Source: Vibrio aquaticus
GTDB taxonomy: Bacteria; Pseudomonadota; Gammaproteobacteria; Enterobacterales; Vibrionaceae
Assembly: GCF_003970385.1 (NCBI RefSeq)
Contig: NZ_RXZH01000001.1
Span: 310,001 to 374,000, forward strand
Direction: 5' to 3'
Length of the DNA: 64,000 bases
Position numbers and translations under genes: made by a program. The first letter of the stretch is position 1. Every line of letters begins with the position of its first letter. Below the pieces are notes generated by a model that saw nothing but the letters and a program-made list of their open reading frames with translations, did not search any database and had not been told where the DNA came from. Below are positions 19,606 to 28,956 of this stretch, one piece after another.

Positions 19606-20999
19606 ACAAACTCCATGTTTAAGCTCACGCGTACTTCCGTTCCTTCACCCTGCTCACTGGTGACGCTAAACGTTCCGCCAATCGCTTGAATTCGTTCTTT
19701 CATATTTTGCAGCCCCATATGATCTAAATGCGCGCTGCTGTTTTTCTTCGACTTCAATTGCTTGGCAGGAATACCAACACCATCATCACTAATGGTTAAG
19801 ATCAGCATTTGTCCTTCACGCTGCATAATCACATCTACACCCTGAGCATTGGCGTGCTTTTCCACATTATGAAGTGCTTCTTGTACTACTCGATAAAGTG
19901 TCGTTTCTACTTGCGGTAAAAACTCAAGCCCTTCTATATCATGCTCAAACACCAGCTCCATTTGAACTCGATCTCTCAATTCATTGATATAAGTTTCAAT
20001 ACCTGCGACCAACCCCAAATCATCCAGTTGTGGTGGTCGTAAATCACGTGAAATCCGCCGAACCTCGACAATGGCGTGTTCCATCGCGTTCTTACTCGCA
20101 TCAAGCTCAAATCGTTTCTTCTCTTCATCTTGCTCTTTAGTGACATTGTCTAAGCGATACTTGGCCGCAACCAATAGTTGGTTAACGCCATCATGCAGCT
20201 CTCTGGATACGCGGCGACGTTCGTTCTCTTGCGAGTCGATGATCTGTTGATTCAATACACTCAGTTGTTGGTTGGCTAAACGCCTAACATTCAGGTTGAG
20301 CGAAGCGCCCAGCCCTGCAATAACAGTCACTGCGACAAACATCAGCCCAAACAATGCGGTACTGGTTTTGCCAATATTCTGATCAAAGCCACTCTCCATA
20401 TGGTCGACTTGGCGCTCAATATCATCAAGGTAGACTCCGGTACCCACCATCCACTGCCATTTATCTAATGAGATTGCGTAGCTCAGCTTCGGCAACGGTT
20501 CTTTTTTTGAGGGCTTATGCCAAAGATAGTCAACAAAGCCGCCGCCTTCTCTACCTGCTTGAATCAATTCTTGGAGCAGTTTTTTGCCTTGGACATCTTC
20601 TACATGCCACCAATTCTTTCCTATGCGATCTTTTTGATATGGCAGCACCAGCGCATCACCTTCCCATGTATAAGCAAAGAAATACCCGTCGCTGCCATAC
20701 GTGAGCTGGCTCAATTTTTCGATAACAATTTGCTTAGCAAGCTCGGGGGTTAGGGATTCATCTGAGTAGTAAGGCTCGATACTTTTGACTGCCATTTCTA
20801 CGTACTGCTTTAATTCTTGCTTTTTCACCGCCAGCACATTGTTTCTTGTCAGCGAAACCTGATCTTCAACTAATTGTTTTGCCTGACTAAATAGAATGCT
20901 CGCAACAATCGAGACCACAATAATAAGTGGCACGATCGACAACAATATTATATTTACCGTCAGTCGTCGGTTGCTTACAAATCCCATATTCCCATCCAT
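19602..20999 (-). CDS. membrane sensor histidine kinase with Cache domain (NarX/LiaS type)
   Basis: A kinase of about 465 residues. It has an N-terminal membrane segment (LTVNIILLSIVPLIIVV), a periplasmic sCache_2-like domain (DGYFFAYTWEGDALV, then WQWMVGTGVYLDDIE), a second membrane segment (TALFGLMFVAVTVIA), a HisKA_3 dimerisation domain with the phospho-His in SRELHDGVNQ, and a HATPase (ISDDGVGIP). I start at the ATG at 20999. A longer frame reaching 21185 adds a non-homologous basic stretch, and an ATG at 20987 is also possible. Cache domains of this sort often sense small carboxylates, consistent with the divergent dctPQM genes. Confidence 0.93.
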   Translation of the reverse strand: MDGNMGFVSNRRLTVNIILLSIVPLIIVVSIVASILFSQAKQLVEDQVSLTRNNVLAVKKQELKQYVEMAVKSIEPYYSDESLTPELAKQIVIEKLSQLTYGSDGYFFAYTWEGDALVLPYQKDRIGKNWWHVEDVQGKKLLQELIQAGREGGGFVDYLWHKPSKKEPLPKLSYAISLDKWQWMVGTGVYLDDIERQVDHMESGFDQNIGKTSTALFGLMFVAVTVIAGLGASLNLNVRRLANQQLSVLNQQIIDSQENERRRVSRELHDGVNQLLVAAKYRLDNVTKEQDEEKKRFELDASKNAMEHAIVEVRRISRDLRPPQLDDLGLVAGIETYINELRDRVQMELVFEHDIEGLEFLPQVETTLYRVVQEALHNVEKHANAQGVDVIMQREGQMLILTISDDGVGIPAKQLKSKKNSSAHLDHMGLQNMKERIQAIGGTFSVTSEQGEGTEVRVSLNMEFV

Positions 21000-21199
21000 A
21001 CGAGTACGTAGTTTTACTGAAAGATCGTGCGGAAAATTGCCTTTTCTACGGATTAAATTTGCGCAATTTTGCCAATAGAGCGCAATAAATCTCCTATCTA
21101 CACTTAGCGTCAAATGTAACATCGCATTAACATAAATAAATGCGCGGCGTTCACATTTACCAAGATCGACATGGAACATAGTCAAACAAGGAGAACACC
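21000..21199. promoter_or_regulatory. divergent regulatory spacer, kinase / dctP
   Basis: This 200-bp spacer must hold the promoters for both the signalling operon and the TRAP operon. An imperfect inverted element AAATGCG...TCACATTT (21138-21158) resembles a CRP site but with a spacer one base short. AAGGAG precedes dctP. No response-regulator box could be identified with confidence. Confidence 0.5.
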
Positions 21200-22273
21200 A
21201 TGAACCTTAAGAAAGCTGCCATTGCCTCTGCGCTTGCTATCGCTGCTACGGGTCTATCAGTTTCGGCTCATGCCGCTGACAAGAAGATATTGCTTAAGAC
21301 CCCTATCGCTTTCGGTAGCCACTTACCTGCATTAGGTACACCGATTCAATGGTACGCCGACCACATCACCAAGACTTCTGGTGGCACCATCAAAATGAAA
21401 ATCTACGAGCCGGGTAAACTGGTTAGCCCTGCCGAGATCCTTGATGCAGTATCGACAGGTAAGGTGAACTCCGGTTATTCAACGGCTGGCTACTGGCAAG
21501 GTAAGTTACCTGCATCTGCCCTATTCTCTGCGGTTCCTTTTGGCCCAGAAGCGGGTGAATACATGGCGTGGCTGTTCTTTGGTAACGGTCTGAAGCTGTA
21601 CCAACAAATGTATGACGAAGGTGGCTACAACGTAAAAGTGGTCCCTTGTGCAATCATTTCGCCTGAAACCTCTGGTTGGTTCCGTAAACCAATCGAAAAG
21701 CCTGAAGATCTTAAAGGTCTCAACATGCGCTTCTTTGGCCTTGGCGCATCGGTTATGGAAAAACTGGGCGTAGGTACGGTTCAGCTACCGGGCGGCGAGA
21801 TCTTTGGCGCACTTGAGAAAGGCGCGATTGATGCTTCTGAGTTCTCTCAACCAGCTATCGACCAGCGTTTGGGCTTCCACAAAGTGGCGAAGTACAACTA
21901 CTTCCCTGGTTGGCACCAACAATCGACCGTGTTTGAGCTGCTCATCAACAAAGATACTTGGGGCAAGATGAGTGATGCTCAGCAAGCGGCAGTAGAAACC
22001 ACTTGTATGGCAACCATGACTTACTCGATTGCCGAAGGTGAAGCGCTGCAATACTCAGCAATGGAAAAAGCCAAAGAGAACGGCGTTGAGATCCGTTACT
22101 GGAACGAAGAAATGCTAAGCCTGTTCGAAAATACCTGGCTTGAAGTTGTGGAAGAGAAGAAAACCGAAGACCCATTCTTCAACAAGGTGTGGGATGACTT
22201 AAGCCAGTTCCGTAAAGGTTATGCGCTTTGGTCTGCGAACGGTTTCTTACCGCGTGAAACGCAAAATCAATAA
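21200..22273 (+). CDS. dctP: TRAP transporter periplasmic binding protein (2-oxoacid/TakP-like)
   Basis: A 357-residue periplasmic protein with a clear signal peptide (cleavage after SAHA). The conserved core RFFGLGASVMEKLGV, GGEIFGALEKGAIDASEF and LGFHKVAKY...YFPGW strongly resembles, from memory, the TakP/FcbT1 branch of TRAP receptors, which bind 2-oxoacids such as pyruvate with a sodium ion, rather than the C4-dicarboxylate DctP branch. The Na-site Trp of TakP is Phe here (SEF), so ligand preference may differ. It is first in a dctPQM operon with a strong AAGGAG. Confidence 0.9.
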   Translation: MNLKKAAIASALAIAATGLSVSAHAADKKILLKTPIAFGSHLPALGTPIQWYADHITKTSGGTIKMKIYEPGKLVSPAEILDAVSTGKVNSGYSTAGYWQGKLPASALFSAVPFGPEAGEYMAWLFFGNGLKLYQQMYDEGGYNVKVVPCAIISPETSGWFRKPIEKPEDLKGLNMRFFGLGASVMEKLGVGTVQLPGGEIFGALEKGAIDASEFSQPAIDQRLGFHKVAKYNYFPGWHQQSTVFELLINKDTWGKMSDAQQAAVETTCMATMTYSIAEGEALQYSAMEKAKENGVEIRYWNEEMLSLFENTWLEVVEEKKTEDPFFNKVWDDLSQFRKGYALWSANGFLPRETQNQ

Positions 22274-22336
22274 TCCTATGTGAATTGGACCTGTTGGCCG
22301 GCAGTGTTGTCGGCCATTGGTTGTAAGGAGTTGCCA

Positions 22337-22891
22337 ATGAGCAAGGTACTTTATTCTACCCCCACTTATCCTCTCTATTTTCATATAGAACGAGCAATCA
22401 CCAGTGCTAGCCGCTTTCTCGCGTGGACCAATCTAGCCTTAGTCTTAGTGATCATTATCCAAGTCGTGCTGCGCAAAGTCTTTGCCAACGGACAAATCAC
22501 ACTAGAAGAGCTGCAATGGCACCTTTACGCCACAGCGGTCATGTTTGGTACCGCTTATGCGCAAGTGAACAATTTGCACGTTCGTGTCGATATCTTCTAT
22601 CACAAGTTTTCAGAGCGTAAAAAAGCCCTCGTCGACCTATTCGGCTTGTCTTTATTAGCGATTCCATTTGTTGTTGTAGTGATCCTCCATTCCTATGACT
22701 TCGCGTATGAATCTTGGCGCGTGAATGAAAGCTCAGCTTCCCCTTCAGGCTTGCCTTATCGCTGGCTAATTAAGAGCGTCATCCCTTTGAGTTTCTGCCT
22801 ATTGCTCCTGTCGATGGTGGCCAGAATCTTACGTAACATCGAAACCTTATTTAAAGGCGCCACATCTCAAGGAGAGCATCATGGAAGCTAA
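22337..22891 (+). CDS. dctQ: TRAP transporter small membrane subunit
   Basis: A 184-residue four-helix membrane protein of the DctQ type (hydrophobic segments near LAWTNLALVLVIIIQVVL, TAVMFGTAYAQV, LSLLAIPFVVVVIL and VIPLSFCLLLLSMV). I place the start at 22337 because AAGGAG lies just before this ATG. An earlier in-frame start at 22280 would add 19 residues ending in CKELP with no family resemblance. Its last 11 bases overlap dctM, so the subunits are coupled. Confidence 0.9.
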   Translation: MSKVLYSTPTYPLYFHIERAITSASRFLAWTNLALVLVIIIQVVLRKVFANGQITLEELQWHLYATAVMFGTAYAQVNNLHVRVDIFYHKFSERKKALVDLFGLSLLAIPFVVVVILHSYDFAYESWRVNESSASPSGLPYRWLIKSVIPLSFCLLLLSMVARILRNIETLFKGATSQGEHHGS

Positions 22892-24266
22892 TGAGTGGAT
22901 CGTGATTGCCATGTTTGGCTCTTTTATTTTGCTGCTGTTTACTGGTATTCCTGTTGCCTACGTTTTAGGCGGTATTGGGGTTGTCTTTGCGGCGGTTGGT
23001 TATTTTGCTGATATCTACTTAGATACCTTTACCGGATTGGATTACACCAGCTTGGGCTTAGTCGTTAACCGTATCTATAAGATCATGGATAACTGGATTT
23101 TGGTCGCGCTGCCGATGTTTATCTTTATGGGTAACATGCTCGATAAGTCTGGTATTGCTGAGAAGATGATGTCATCAATGCAGGCACTGTTTGGTAAGGT
23201 TCATGGCGGTTTAGCGATTACCGTTATGGCGATCGGTATTATTCTCGCCGCTTCGACTGGCATTATCGGCGCGTCTGTCGTGCTCCTTACCGTGATGTCT
23301 CTTCCGAGTATGATGCGTCAAGGTTACCACTTACCGCTTGCACTCGGCACGGTCGCCTCTGCGGGTACACTTGGTATTCTTCTGCCGCCATCGATCATGC
23401 TGGTTATCATGGCCGATCAGCTTGGCTTATCGGTTGGTGATTTGTTTATGGGCGCGATTATGCCCGGACTATTGCTAGGCAGCTTGTACATTCTGTATAT
23501 CTTGATTGTCGGCAAAATGAACCCAAGCAAAGCGCCAGTTCCTGAAGATGTTCAGCCTGTTGAATGGGGTTTGATCCTGCAAGTATTCAAAGACATTACC
23601 CCGACTGTAATGCTGATTTTCTGCGTGCTTGGTTCTATCTTCGCAGGCGTTGCAACGCCAACGGAAGCGTCTGGTATTGGTGCGATGGGCGCAACGCTAC
23701 TCGCGGCCTACAACAAAAAGCTCAACCTTAAAGTGCTTAAAGAGGTCTTACTCTCTTCGTATGGTACAACCGCATATATCTTTATGATCTTCCTTGGCGC
23801 ATCTTGCTTTGCCTTGGTACTGCGTGAGCTAGGCGGCGATGAGCTGATAGAATCATTCCTTACCAGCTTGCCATTTGGCCCGTACGGCATCATCGCCTTT
23901 ATCTTGCTGATTGTGTTTTTGCTCGGCTTCTTCTTAGATTGGATTGAGATTACGCTTATCGCCCTACCGCTTTTGGCACCTGTTATCTCTAGTCTAGGCA
24001 TTGAACTTGATGGTCATGGCGTGGTCGATAATCCAAGCTTGGTGTGGTTTGTGATGCTGGTTGCCATGGCGCTACAAACTAGCTTTTTGACTCCACCTGT
24101 TGGCTTTGCCTTGTTCTACTTAAAAGGCGTCTGCCCAGACGGTGTCGCACTCAAAGATATTTACCGCGGCGTGATTCCGTTTATCTTAATCCAGCTAACC
24201 GCACTTATCTGTTTGGTGATGTGGCCTCAGCTAGTGCTGTGGTTCCCAAGTGTCGCATATGGTTAA
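22881..24266 (+). CDS. dctM: TRAP transporter large membrane subunit
   Basis: A 461-residue protein with about a dozen hydrophobic segments, the standard DctM length. Conserved features include PLPMFIFMGN-like, GIIGASVVLLTVMSLP, GTLGILLPPSIMLV and ATPTEASGIGA. It is the ion-coupled permease of the TRAP system in the inner membrane, driven by sodium. It is preceded by AAGGAGAGCATC and overlaps dctQ. The operon ends at the terminator at 24319. Confidence 0.95.
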   Translation: MEANEWIVIAMFGSFILLLFTGIPVAYVLGGIGVVFAAVGYFADIYLDTFTGLDYTSLGLVVNRIYKIMDNWILVALPMFIFMGNMLDKSGIAEKMMSSMQALFGKVHGGLAITVMAIGIILAASTGIIGASVVLLTVMSLPSMMRQGYHLPLALGTVASAGTLGILLPPSIMLVIMADQLGLSVGDLFMGAIMPGLLLGSLYILYILIVGKMNPSKAPVPEDVQPVEWGLILQVFKDITPTVMLIFCVLGSIFAGVATPTEASGIGAMGATLLAAYNKKLNLKVLKEVLLSSYGTTAYIFMIFLGASCFALVLRELGGDELIESFLTSLPFGPYGIIAFILLIVFLLGFFLDWIEITLIALPLLAPVISSLGIELDGHGVVDNPSLVWFVMLVAMALQTSFLTPPVGFALFYLKGVCPDGVALKDIYRGVIPFILIQLTALICLVMWPQLVLWFPSVAYG

Positions 24267-24318
24267 AACTTATCCAGTACACATAGCTATTAATAAGGTG
24301 TCGATTCTTTGATATGTT

Positions 24319-24352
24319 GCCCTAAGCCTATATAGCTTAGGGCTAATTTTTT
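24319..24352 (+). terminator. terminator of the dctPQM operon
   Basis: A 9-bp stem GCCCTAAGC / GCTTAGGGC, loop CTATATA, then TAA and six T. The hairpin core and the preceding TTTGATAT resemble the tkt terminator at 14186. It also separates this operon from the convergent HD-GYP gene. Confidence 0.9.
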
Positions 24353-24370
24353 CTATCTTTGAAAGAGTCA

Positions 24371-27217
24371 TTATGCCAAATACGACTTGATATCGACCTC
24401 ATCTATTTGCTCTTGAGTCATGTATTCTTGAGCGAACTTTCTGTACACACCAGAGCTTAGAAGTAACTTAAACAAATCCCCATCTAAATGACCATCTTTG
24501 ACCATAAAGCTCATAATCTGAATCGTCTCCGACAAAGTTTTCGCTTTTTTGTACGGTCTATCATTAGCGGTTAACGCCTCAAACACATCAGCAATCGCAA
24601 TGACTCTAGCGGTCAATGGCATTTCATTCCCCTTTAATCCTAGCGGATACCCTTGCCCGGTAATCTTCTCATGGTGACCACCAGCGATTTTAGCGACATT
24701 ACGCATGTGCTGAGGAAATGGTAAAGACTCCAAAATCTTAATGGTCTGTATGATGTGGTCATTAATGATGAACCGATCCTCTTCAGTTAATGTCCCACGT
24801 CTTATTGATAAGTTATACAGCTCACCGAGATTGGCTTGGTACTTAGTCGGTTTTAATGTAAAGCGTTCCTCATCATTTGGCTCTGATTGCCAATCAATTA
24901 GATGCTCTTCCCCATCGTGCAGTAGGGTTTCGAATACTGGTAGTGTTTCATCACTATGATATCGATTACCCTCTTGCCATGAGATCCCAATTCGTTTACT
25001 TAGCGTTCTCGTCCACGTTTGTTGGGCGATATTGTTCAGCCGTTCAAGTACTTCGTCACTGACAAACTCCCCACCGAGGTTAAGTTCAGCGATAAATGCA
25101 AAGTCCTCATCAATCTGTTTAAGACGTGAAGCGAGCGCCTCAGTCTCTTGTTCAGGCAATAGACCAAACTGACTTTTGTAAACTTCTAATTCCGCATCAC
25201 GTTTTAGCACTTCAAATCGCATACGCACTTCATGAATACGGTCATAAAGTGTTTCCAGCTTGGTTGATTTATCGACGATGTGATCAGGCGTGGTTATCTT
25301 CCCGCAATCGTGCAACCAACTCGCCATTTTTAGCTCTTCCCACTGCTTTTCGTTTAAACTGAAATTATGAAACGGTGCATCGCTAGACGTTTGTGCCGCT
25401 TCAGTTAACCACTGCGTAATAATCGGGACTCGTTGACAATGATGGCCAGTGAACGGGGATTTTTTATCAAGAGAGCCCGCAATCACCTGAATAAACGAAT
25501 CAAGTAATGCTTTTTGTCCGTCCATCATATTGTGGGTTTCAATCGTGACGGAAGTGAAGCCAAGTAATGTATCTAGATACTCCTCATACTGTTTGTATTT
25601 ACACGCAGCAACATCACCATCATAAAGAAGACCAAATGACCCAATAACGCTACCTGAACGATCTTTTAGAGGAATGCAGACAATTTGCCCTGCGTTTTGC
25701 TCATCCCATTCAATATTCAACTTATGCAAGTCACCGACATCAAAAATCGCACTCTTCTTGGCAATAAACAGCTCATGCATAACCCGTTTTGCCTCAGAAG
25801 CAAGAACCGGCCTTGCGATGGTCTCCGCTTCTTTCGCTCCTTCCCACCACACAAACTCCGGGACAAGAGACTTAGATGGGATATCAAGTAAATAGAGAAA
25901 TACACCGTTTGCCTCTACGGCAGAGGCAGTATCTCGGCAGACCAGTTCCAAAATGTCATTAAGATTTTCTTTGTGAGAAATATTGTGAGTTAATGAGATA
26001 AATCGGCTAATGGTCGACTGAGTGGCTACCTGAGCGTGGTTCAATTCATGAATCTCTCTGATATAACTGTTCGGTAGCGAACTAGAATCGAAATTGAACC
26101 CCTCGATATCTTTCGCTTTTTGTGTTGCGCGTTTAATTGGCTTCGATATATACGTCGAGACCATATAGATGACCGGTAAAGTAAGCAGCAATATCAATAA
26201 CGAGCTATACAAGGTTTGCTGCTGAATCAGTTGTCCATCGTTAAACAACGCAGATGCTTTTGCCGCCATTAACAAGTGAACTTTCTGTTTATTAGGCGAC
26301 TCCAGCGTTACGATTCGACCAAACCAACGTTCACCGTTGTATGTGAATAAACCAAGGGTCCCCTCCTGTTGGTGATGGGTGACAGCATGAGAGATGACGG
26401 ACTCATCTAAAAGGTCGATCGTAAACGCCTGTTTCTCATGACCGATTTTTACCGAGGTGCCACTGCTCGCATACACTTGACCAAAACCGTTGTAAAGAAC
26501 ACGCAGTGAAGTGTTGTTGGTTAGGGTTTTGTCTAACGAGAGACTCAAATCTTTGAGTGCGACGGTAGCGCTAATAATGATGCCATGTTTGCTTTTTCTA
26601 TAGATATTTACACCGAGCTCTTCGGTTTCTGGAATAATAGTCGGCGTAGAAATGACATTGCTTTTATTTGTCGCTTTGGTAAACCAATCATAACTTTTAA
26701 AAAGAACCGCTTTGCTTGGGTCTATCTCGGCAATGGTTTCTAGCGCCTGATTGAGCGCCACAATCTCCACTTTCCCCGCAATGTGATGAGTGACGATAAA
26801 ACGCGCTTTCGATGGAATCCCAAGCCGCTGCGCTGTGGCCGTCCCTCTGACACTTGTCACAGAGAAGAAATCCCCTGAAGGGTAATAGAAAGCATAAGAG
26901 CTAATGTGCTTGAACTGCGTCAAAAGGTGAGCGACTTGAGGCATGCTTTCTTCGCGTTCCTGCTGGGTATTACTGTTGAGGTTGTGACTTTCAGCGAATA
27001 CGCCCAAAGCAGCAAGCGCAGTGTTATAGTGCCCTTTCAATTGATACTGAGTCTCTGCTGCTATGCGATCAAACAACTTGCTGTTTGCCTCAAAGCTCAA
27101 TTCAGACAACCCTTTATTCGACAGCCAAATCTGCATACCCGATGTGAGCACGACGACAGCAATAATTATCGTGGTGAGGTGAACGTGAATCGGTAGGCCG
27201 TAGCGTTTGTATTGCAT
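24371..27217 (-). CDS. large membrane HD-GYP phosphodiesterase with GAF domain
   Basis: A 948-residue protein with a membrane segment (13-32), a periplasmic sensor of about 300 residues, a second membrane segment near 335-355 followed by a HAMP-like linker (SKPIKRATQKAK), a GAF domain (~415-580) and a C-terminal HD-GYP domain. The metal ligands HDCGK (635-639) and GGHHEKITGQGYP (846-858) are intact, followed by IADVFEALTANDRPYK. These enzymes hydrolyse cyclic dinucleotides (c-di-GMP, or cGAMP for some Vibrio members). The spacing of 213 residues between HD and HH is far longer than the usual ~55, so a segment of about 150 residues is inserted. The gene is single and convergent with dctM. Confidence 0.92.
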   Translation of the reverse strand: MQYKRYGLPIHVHLTTIIIAVVVLTSGMQIWLSNKGLSELSFEANSKLFDRIAAETQYQLKGHYNTALAALGVFAESHNLNSNTQQEREESMPQVAHLLTQFKHISSYAFYYPSGDFFSVTSVRGTATAQRLGIPSKARFIVTHHIAGKVEIVALNQALETIAEIDPSKAVLFKSYDWFTKATNKSNVISTPTIIPETEELGVNIYRKSKHGIIISATVALKDLSLSLDKTLTNNTSLRVLYNGFGQVYASSGTSVKIGHEKQAFTIDLLDESVISHAVTHHQQEGTLGLFTYNGERWFGRIVTLESPNKQKVHLLMAAKASALFNDGQLIQQQTLYSSLLILLLTLPVIYMVSTYISKPIKRATQKAKDIEGFNFDSSSLPNSYIREIHELNHAQVATQSTISRFISLTHNISHKENLNDILELVCRDTASAVEANGVFLYLLDIPSKSLVPEFVWWEGAKEAETIARPVLASEAKRVMHELFIAKKSAIFDVGDLHKLNIEWDEQNAGQIVCIPLKDRSGSVIGSFGLLYDGDVAACKYKQYEEYLDTLLGFTSVTIETHNMMDGQKALLDSFIQVIAGSLDKKSPFTGHHCQRVPIITQWLTEAAQTSSDAPFHNFSLNEKQWEELKMASWLHDCGKITTPDHIVDKSTKLETLYDRIHEVRMRFEVLKRDAELEVYKSQFGLLPEQETEALASRLKQIDEDFAFIAELNLGGEFVSDEVLERLNNIAQQTWTRTLSKRIGISWQEGNRYHSDETLPVFETLLHDGEEHLIDWQSEPNDEERFTLKPTKYQANLGELYNLSIRRGTLTEEDRFIINDHIIQTIKILESLPFPQHMRNVAKIAGGHHEKITGQGYPLGLKGNEMPLTARVIAIADVFEALTANDRPYKKAKTLSETIQIMSFMVKDGHLDGDLFKLLLSSGVYRKFAQEYMTQEQIDEVDIKSYLA

Positions 27218-27405
27218 TCAATTCCTTAGAGATTTTTCTTTATGCTTCAAGGTTAGCCTGTTTTGTGATGTGTTGCTGCGCTACTAATGAGACTTGTTTC
27301 AAATGCCCCACCTAAACGGCTTAAACAATATGGAATTTCGACTATTCCAAATTTACATTCATCGAGTTGTATTCTGTTGGTAAAGAAAATAACGAGGATG
27401 AATGA

Positions 27406-27912
27406 ATGTCGATGAAACCCACGCTCCCATTGCCGCAACAAGGTGCGCAGGCTAAATCGCGAAGGATTGCTTACACCCTATTCTCATACCTAGTGAAATG
27501 GTCTATCGCTGCGGTTGTACTGGTCAGCGCATCTGTTCTCCTTTCCACTCTAGGAACCGTTCATGGTAAAGATCTCCCTGAAGAGTATTTTTCCAACGGC
27601 TACCCAGCCATTCTGACTCTTCTCGATTCTGAAGTGTTCATGGGCTTTATCTTCTTTGTCACAGTCGCCATTTTGATTTATGTCGTCTATTTAATGTGGC
27701 AATTGCACGAAGTGGCGGTTCATCAAGCGGCGAAAATGTCGAGCGCTCATACCCAAATCGTTTTTGCTCTATCACTTTGTGGCCTGTTTATCGACAAAAC
27801 TTGGTGGGTTCTGGCCATCATCATTGCGTTTGCACGTTGGGATGTGTTGGCAAATGAAATCTCAAACATCATACGAGCTGGCCGCCAACCCTTAGCGCAG
27901 AAGGAGGACTAA
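27406..27912 (+). CDS. inner-membrane protein of unknown function
   Basis: A 168-residue protein with about three to four hydrophobic segments (FSYLVKWSIAAVVLVSASVLL near 26-46, VFMGFIFFVTVAILIYVVYLMW near 77-98, and two more between 114 and 143). It has a basic N-terminus. It ends four bases before an HlyD-type adaptor gene and is certainly co-transcribed. Pairs of a small membrane protein plus a membrane-fusion adaptor are common in gammaproteobacteria and usually assist export, but this small subunit has no recognisable domain. Confidence 0.8.
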   Translation: MSMKPTLPLPQQGAQAKSRRIAYTLFSYLVKWSIAAVVLVSASVLLSTLGTVHGKDLPEEYFSNGYPAILTLLDSEVFMGFIFFVTVAILIYVVYLMWQLHEVAVHQAAKMSSAHTQIVFALSLCGLFIDKTWWVLAIIIAFARWDVLANEISNIIRAGRQPLAQKED

Positions 27913-27915
27913 ACA

Positions 27916-28947
27916 ATGAAAGAGATCATGCTCCCTTATGTTTTCCTATGCTGGTTGTTGGTAAAAACTGGCGTTGTTCGTTGGACACTTAAAAATGCCG
28001 TCATCATTGTTGGAACAGGCGTGCTCTTGGCCCTCGCCCTATTTACGGCTCACCGTTTTTGGTCACCGGCTGATTTAACCGACAGTACCACAGTAAAAGC
28101 GCCTCACGCGGTTCTCAGCCCACTGCTTGGTCAAGAGGTTGAACAAGTCTTCGTTGAGCATAACCAAATAGTCCAAGAAGGCGACCTAATTTACACCCTG
28201 AGAAGCGAAGACAGTGCATCACAAATTGAAGGCTTAAATGCTCAGAAAAAAGCCGGTCACGCCGAGATCCTAGCGTTAACGCATCAAATGGATAACGATA
28301 AGAAACAACTTGATCGATTAACCAAGCTCAACGATTTTGCGCAAGAGTCACAGCGTGATGATTTACGTACTCGAATCGAGTCAACCGATGCAAAGATTGC
28401 CGCTGTAAACGCTCAGATACTCAGTATTGACGCACAAATCGCCACCGCTGTTTGGCAAAATGAAAGACGTGAAGTTCGTGCGCCATTTGATGGTCAGCTT
28501 TCTATCACCAATATTGTTCAAGGCACTCGTGTAGGTAACATGCACCTGTACGATACCAATAAGAAGTTCGTTGAAATGCGTATTGCCGATCAAACCTATC
28601 GCAACATCGAGATTGGTCAGTTTGCGGAGTTCTATGTTGATGCGTATCCAGGCGAGATTTTCCGCGGTCGCGTTCACAGCTTAACGACAGGTACCGGTGA
28701 AGCACGAGTCTCTGTCATCAACGGGTCTCAGCATGTTCGTCAGCACGTTGGGAATAACACAGGCAGTCACGGGCGAACTATTGTGATTGAGTTTGAAGAG
28801 CCTGAAGGTTACAACGTGCCAATCGGCGCAACGGGCTCTGGTTGGGTTTCAGCGAAGAAGCCACACAGCGCGCTCGGGTTTATGGATATCATTGGTGCAG
28901 CAACGGTGAGATTAAAAGCGTATAAGTCTTATCTCTCTGCCCTATAA
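27916..28947 (+). CDS. HlyD-family membrane fusion protein
   Basis: A 343-residue periplasmic adaptor with an N-terminal membrane anchor (residues ~25-48), a biotinyl-lipoyl-like half (VLSPLLGQEVEQVFVEHNQIVQEGDLIYTL), a coiled-coil hairpin (~95-165), and the second lipoyl half plus beta-barrel (VRAPFDGQLSI, ADQTYRNIEIGQFAEFYVDA). It belongs to the EmrA/YibH-like adaptors that bridge an inner-membrane pump to an outer channel. No pump with many helices or TolC-like gene is adjacent; the partner is the small membrane protein just upstream. Confidence 0.9.
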   Translation: MKEIMLPYVFLCWLLVKTGVVRWTLKNAVIIVGTGVLLALALFTAHRFWSPADLTDSTTVKAPHAVLSPLLGQEVEQVFVEHNQIVQEGDLIYTLRSEDSASQIEGLNAQKKAGHAEILALTHQMDNDKKQLDRLTKLNDFAQESQRDDLRTRIESTDAKIAAVNAQILSIDAQIATAVWQNERREVRAPFDGQLSITNIVQGTRVGNMHLYDTNKKFVEMRIADQTYRNIEIGQFAEFYVDAYPGEIFRGRVHSLTTGTGEARVSVINGSQHVRQHVGNNTGSHGRTIVIEFEEPEGYNVPIGATGSGWVSAKKPHSALGFMDIIGAATVRLKAYKSYLSAL

Positions 28948-28956
28948 ACCCAATAC

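Noticed and set aside
21138..21158. CRP binding site upstream of dctP
   Set aside because: The right half matches well but the left half and spacer do not, so it is only noted as an imperfect element.
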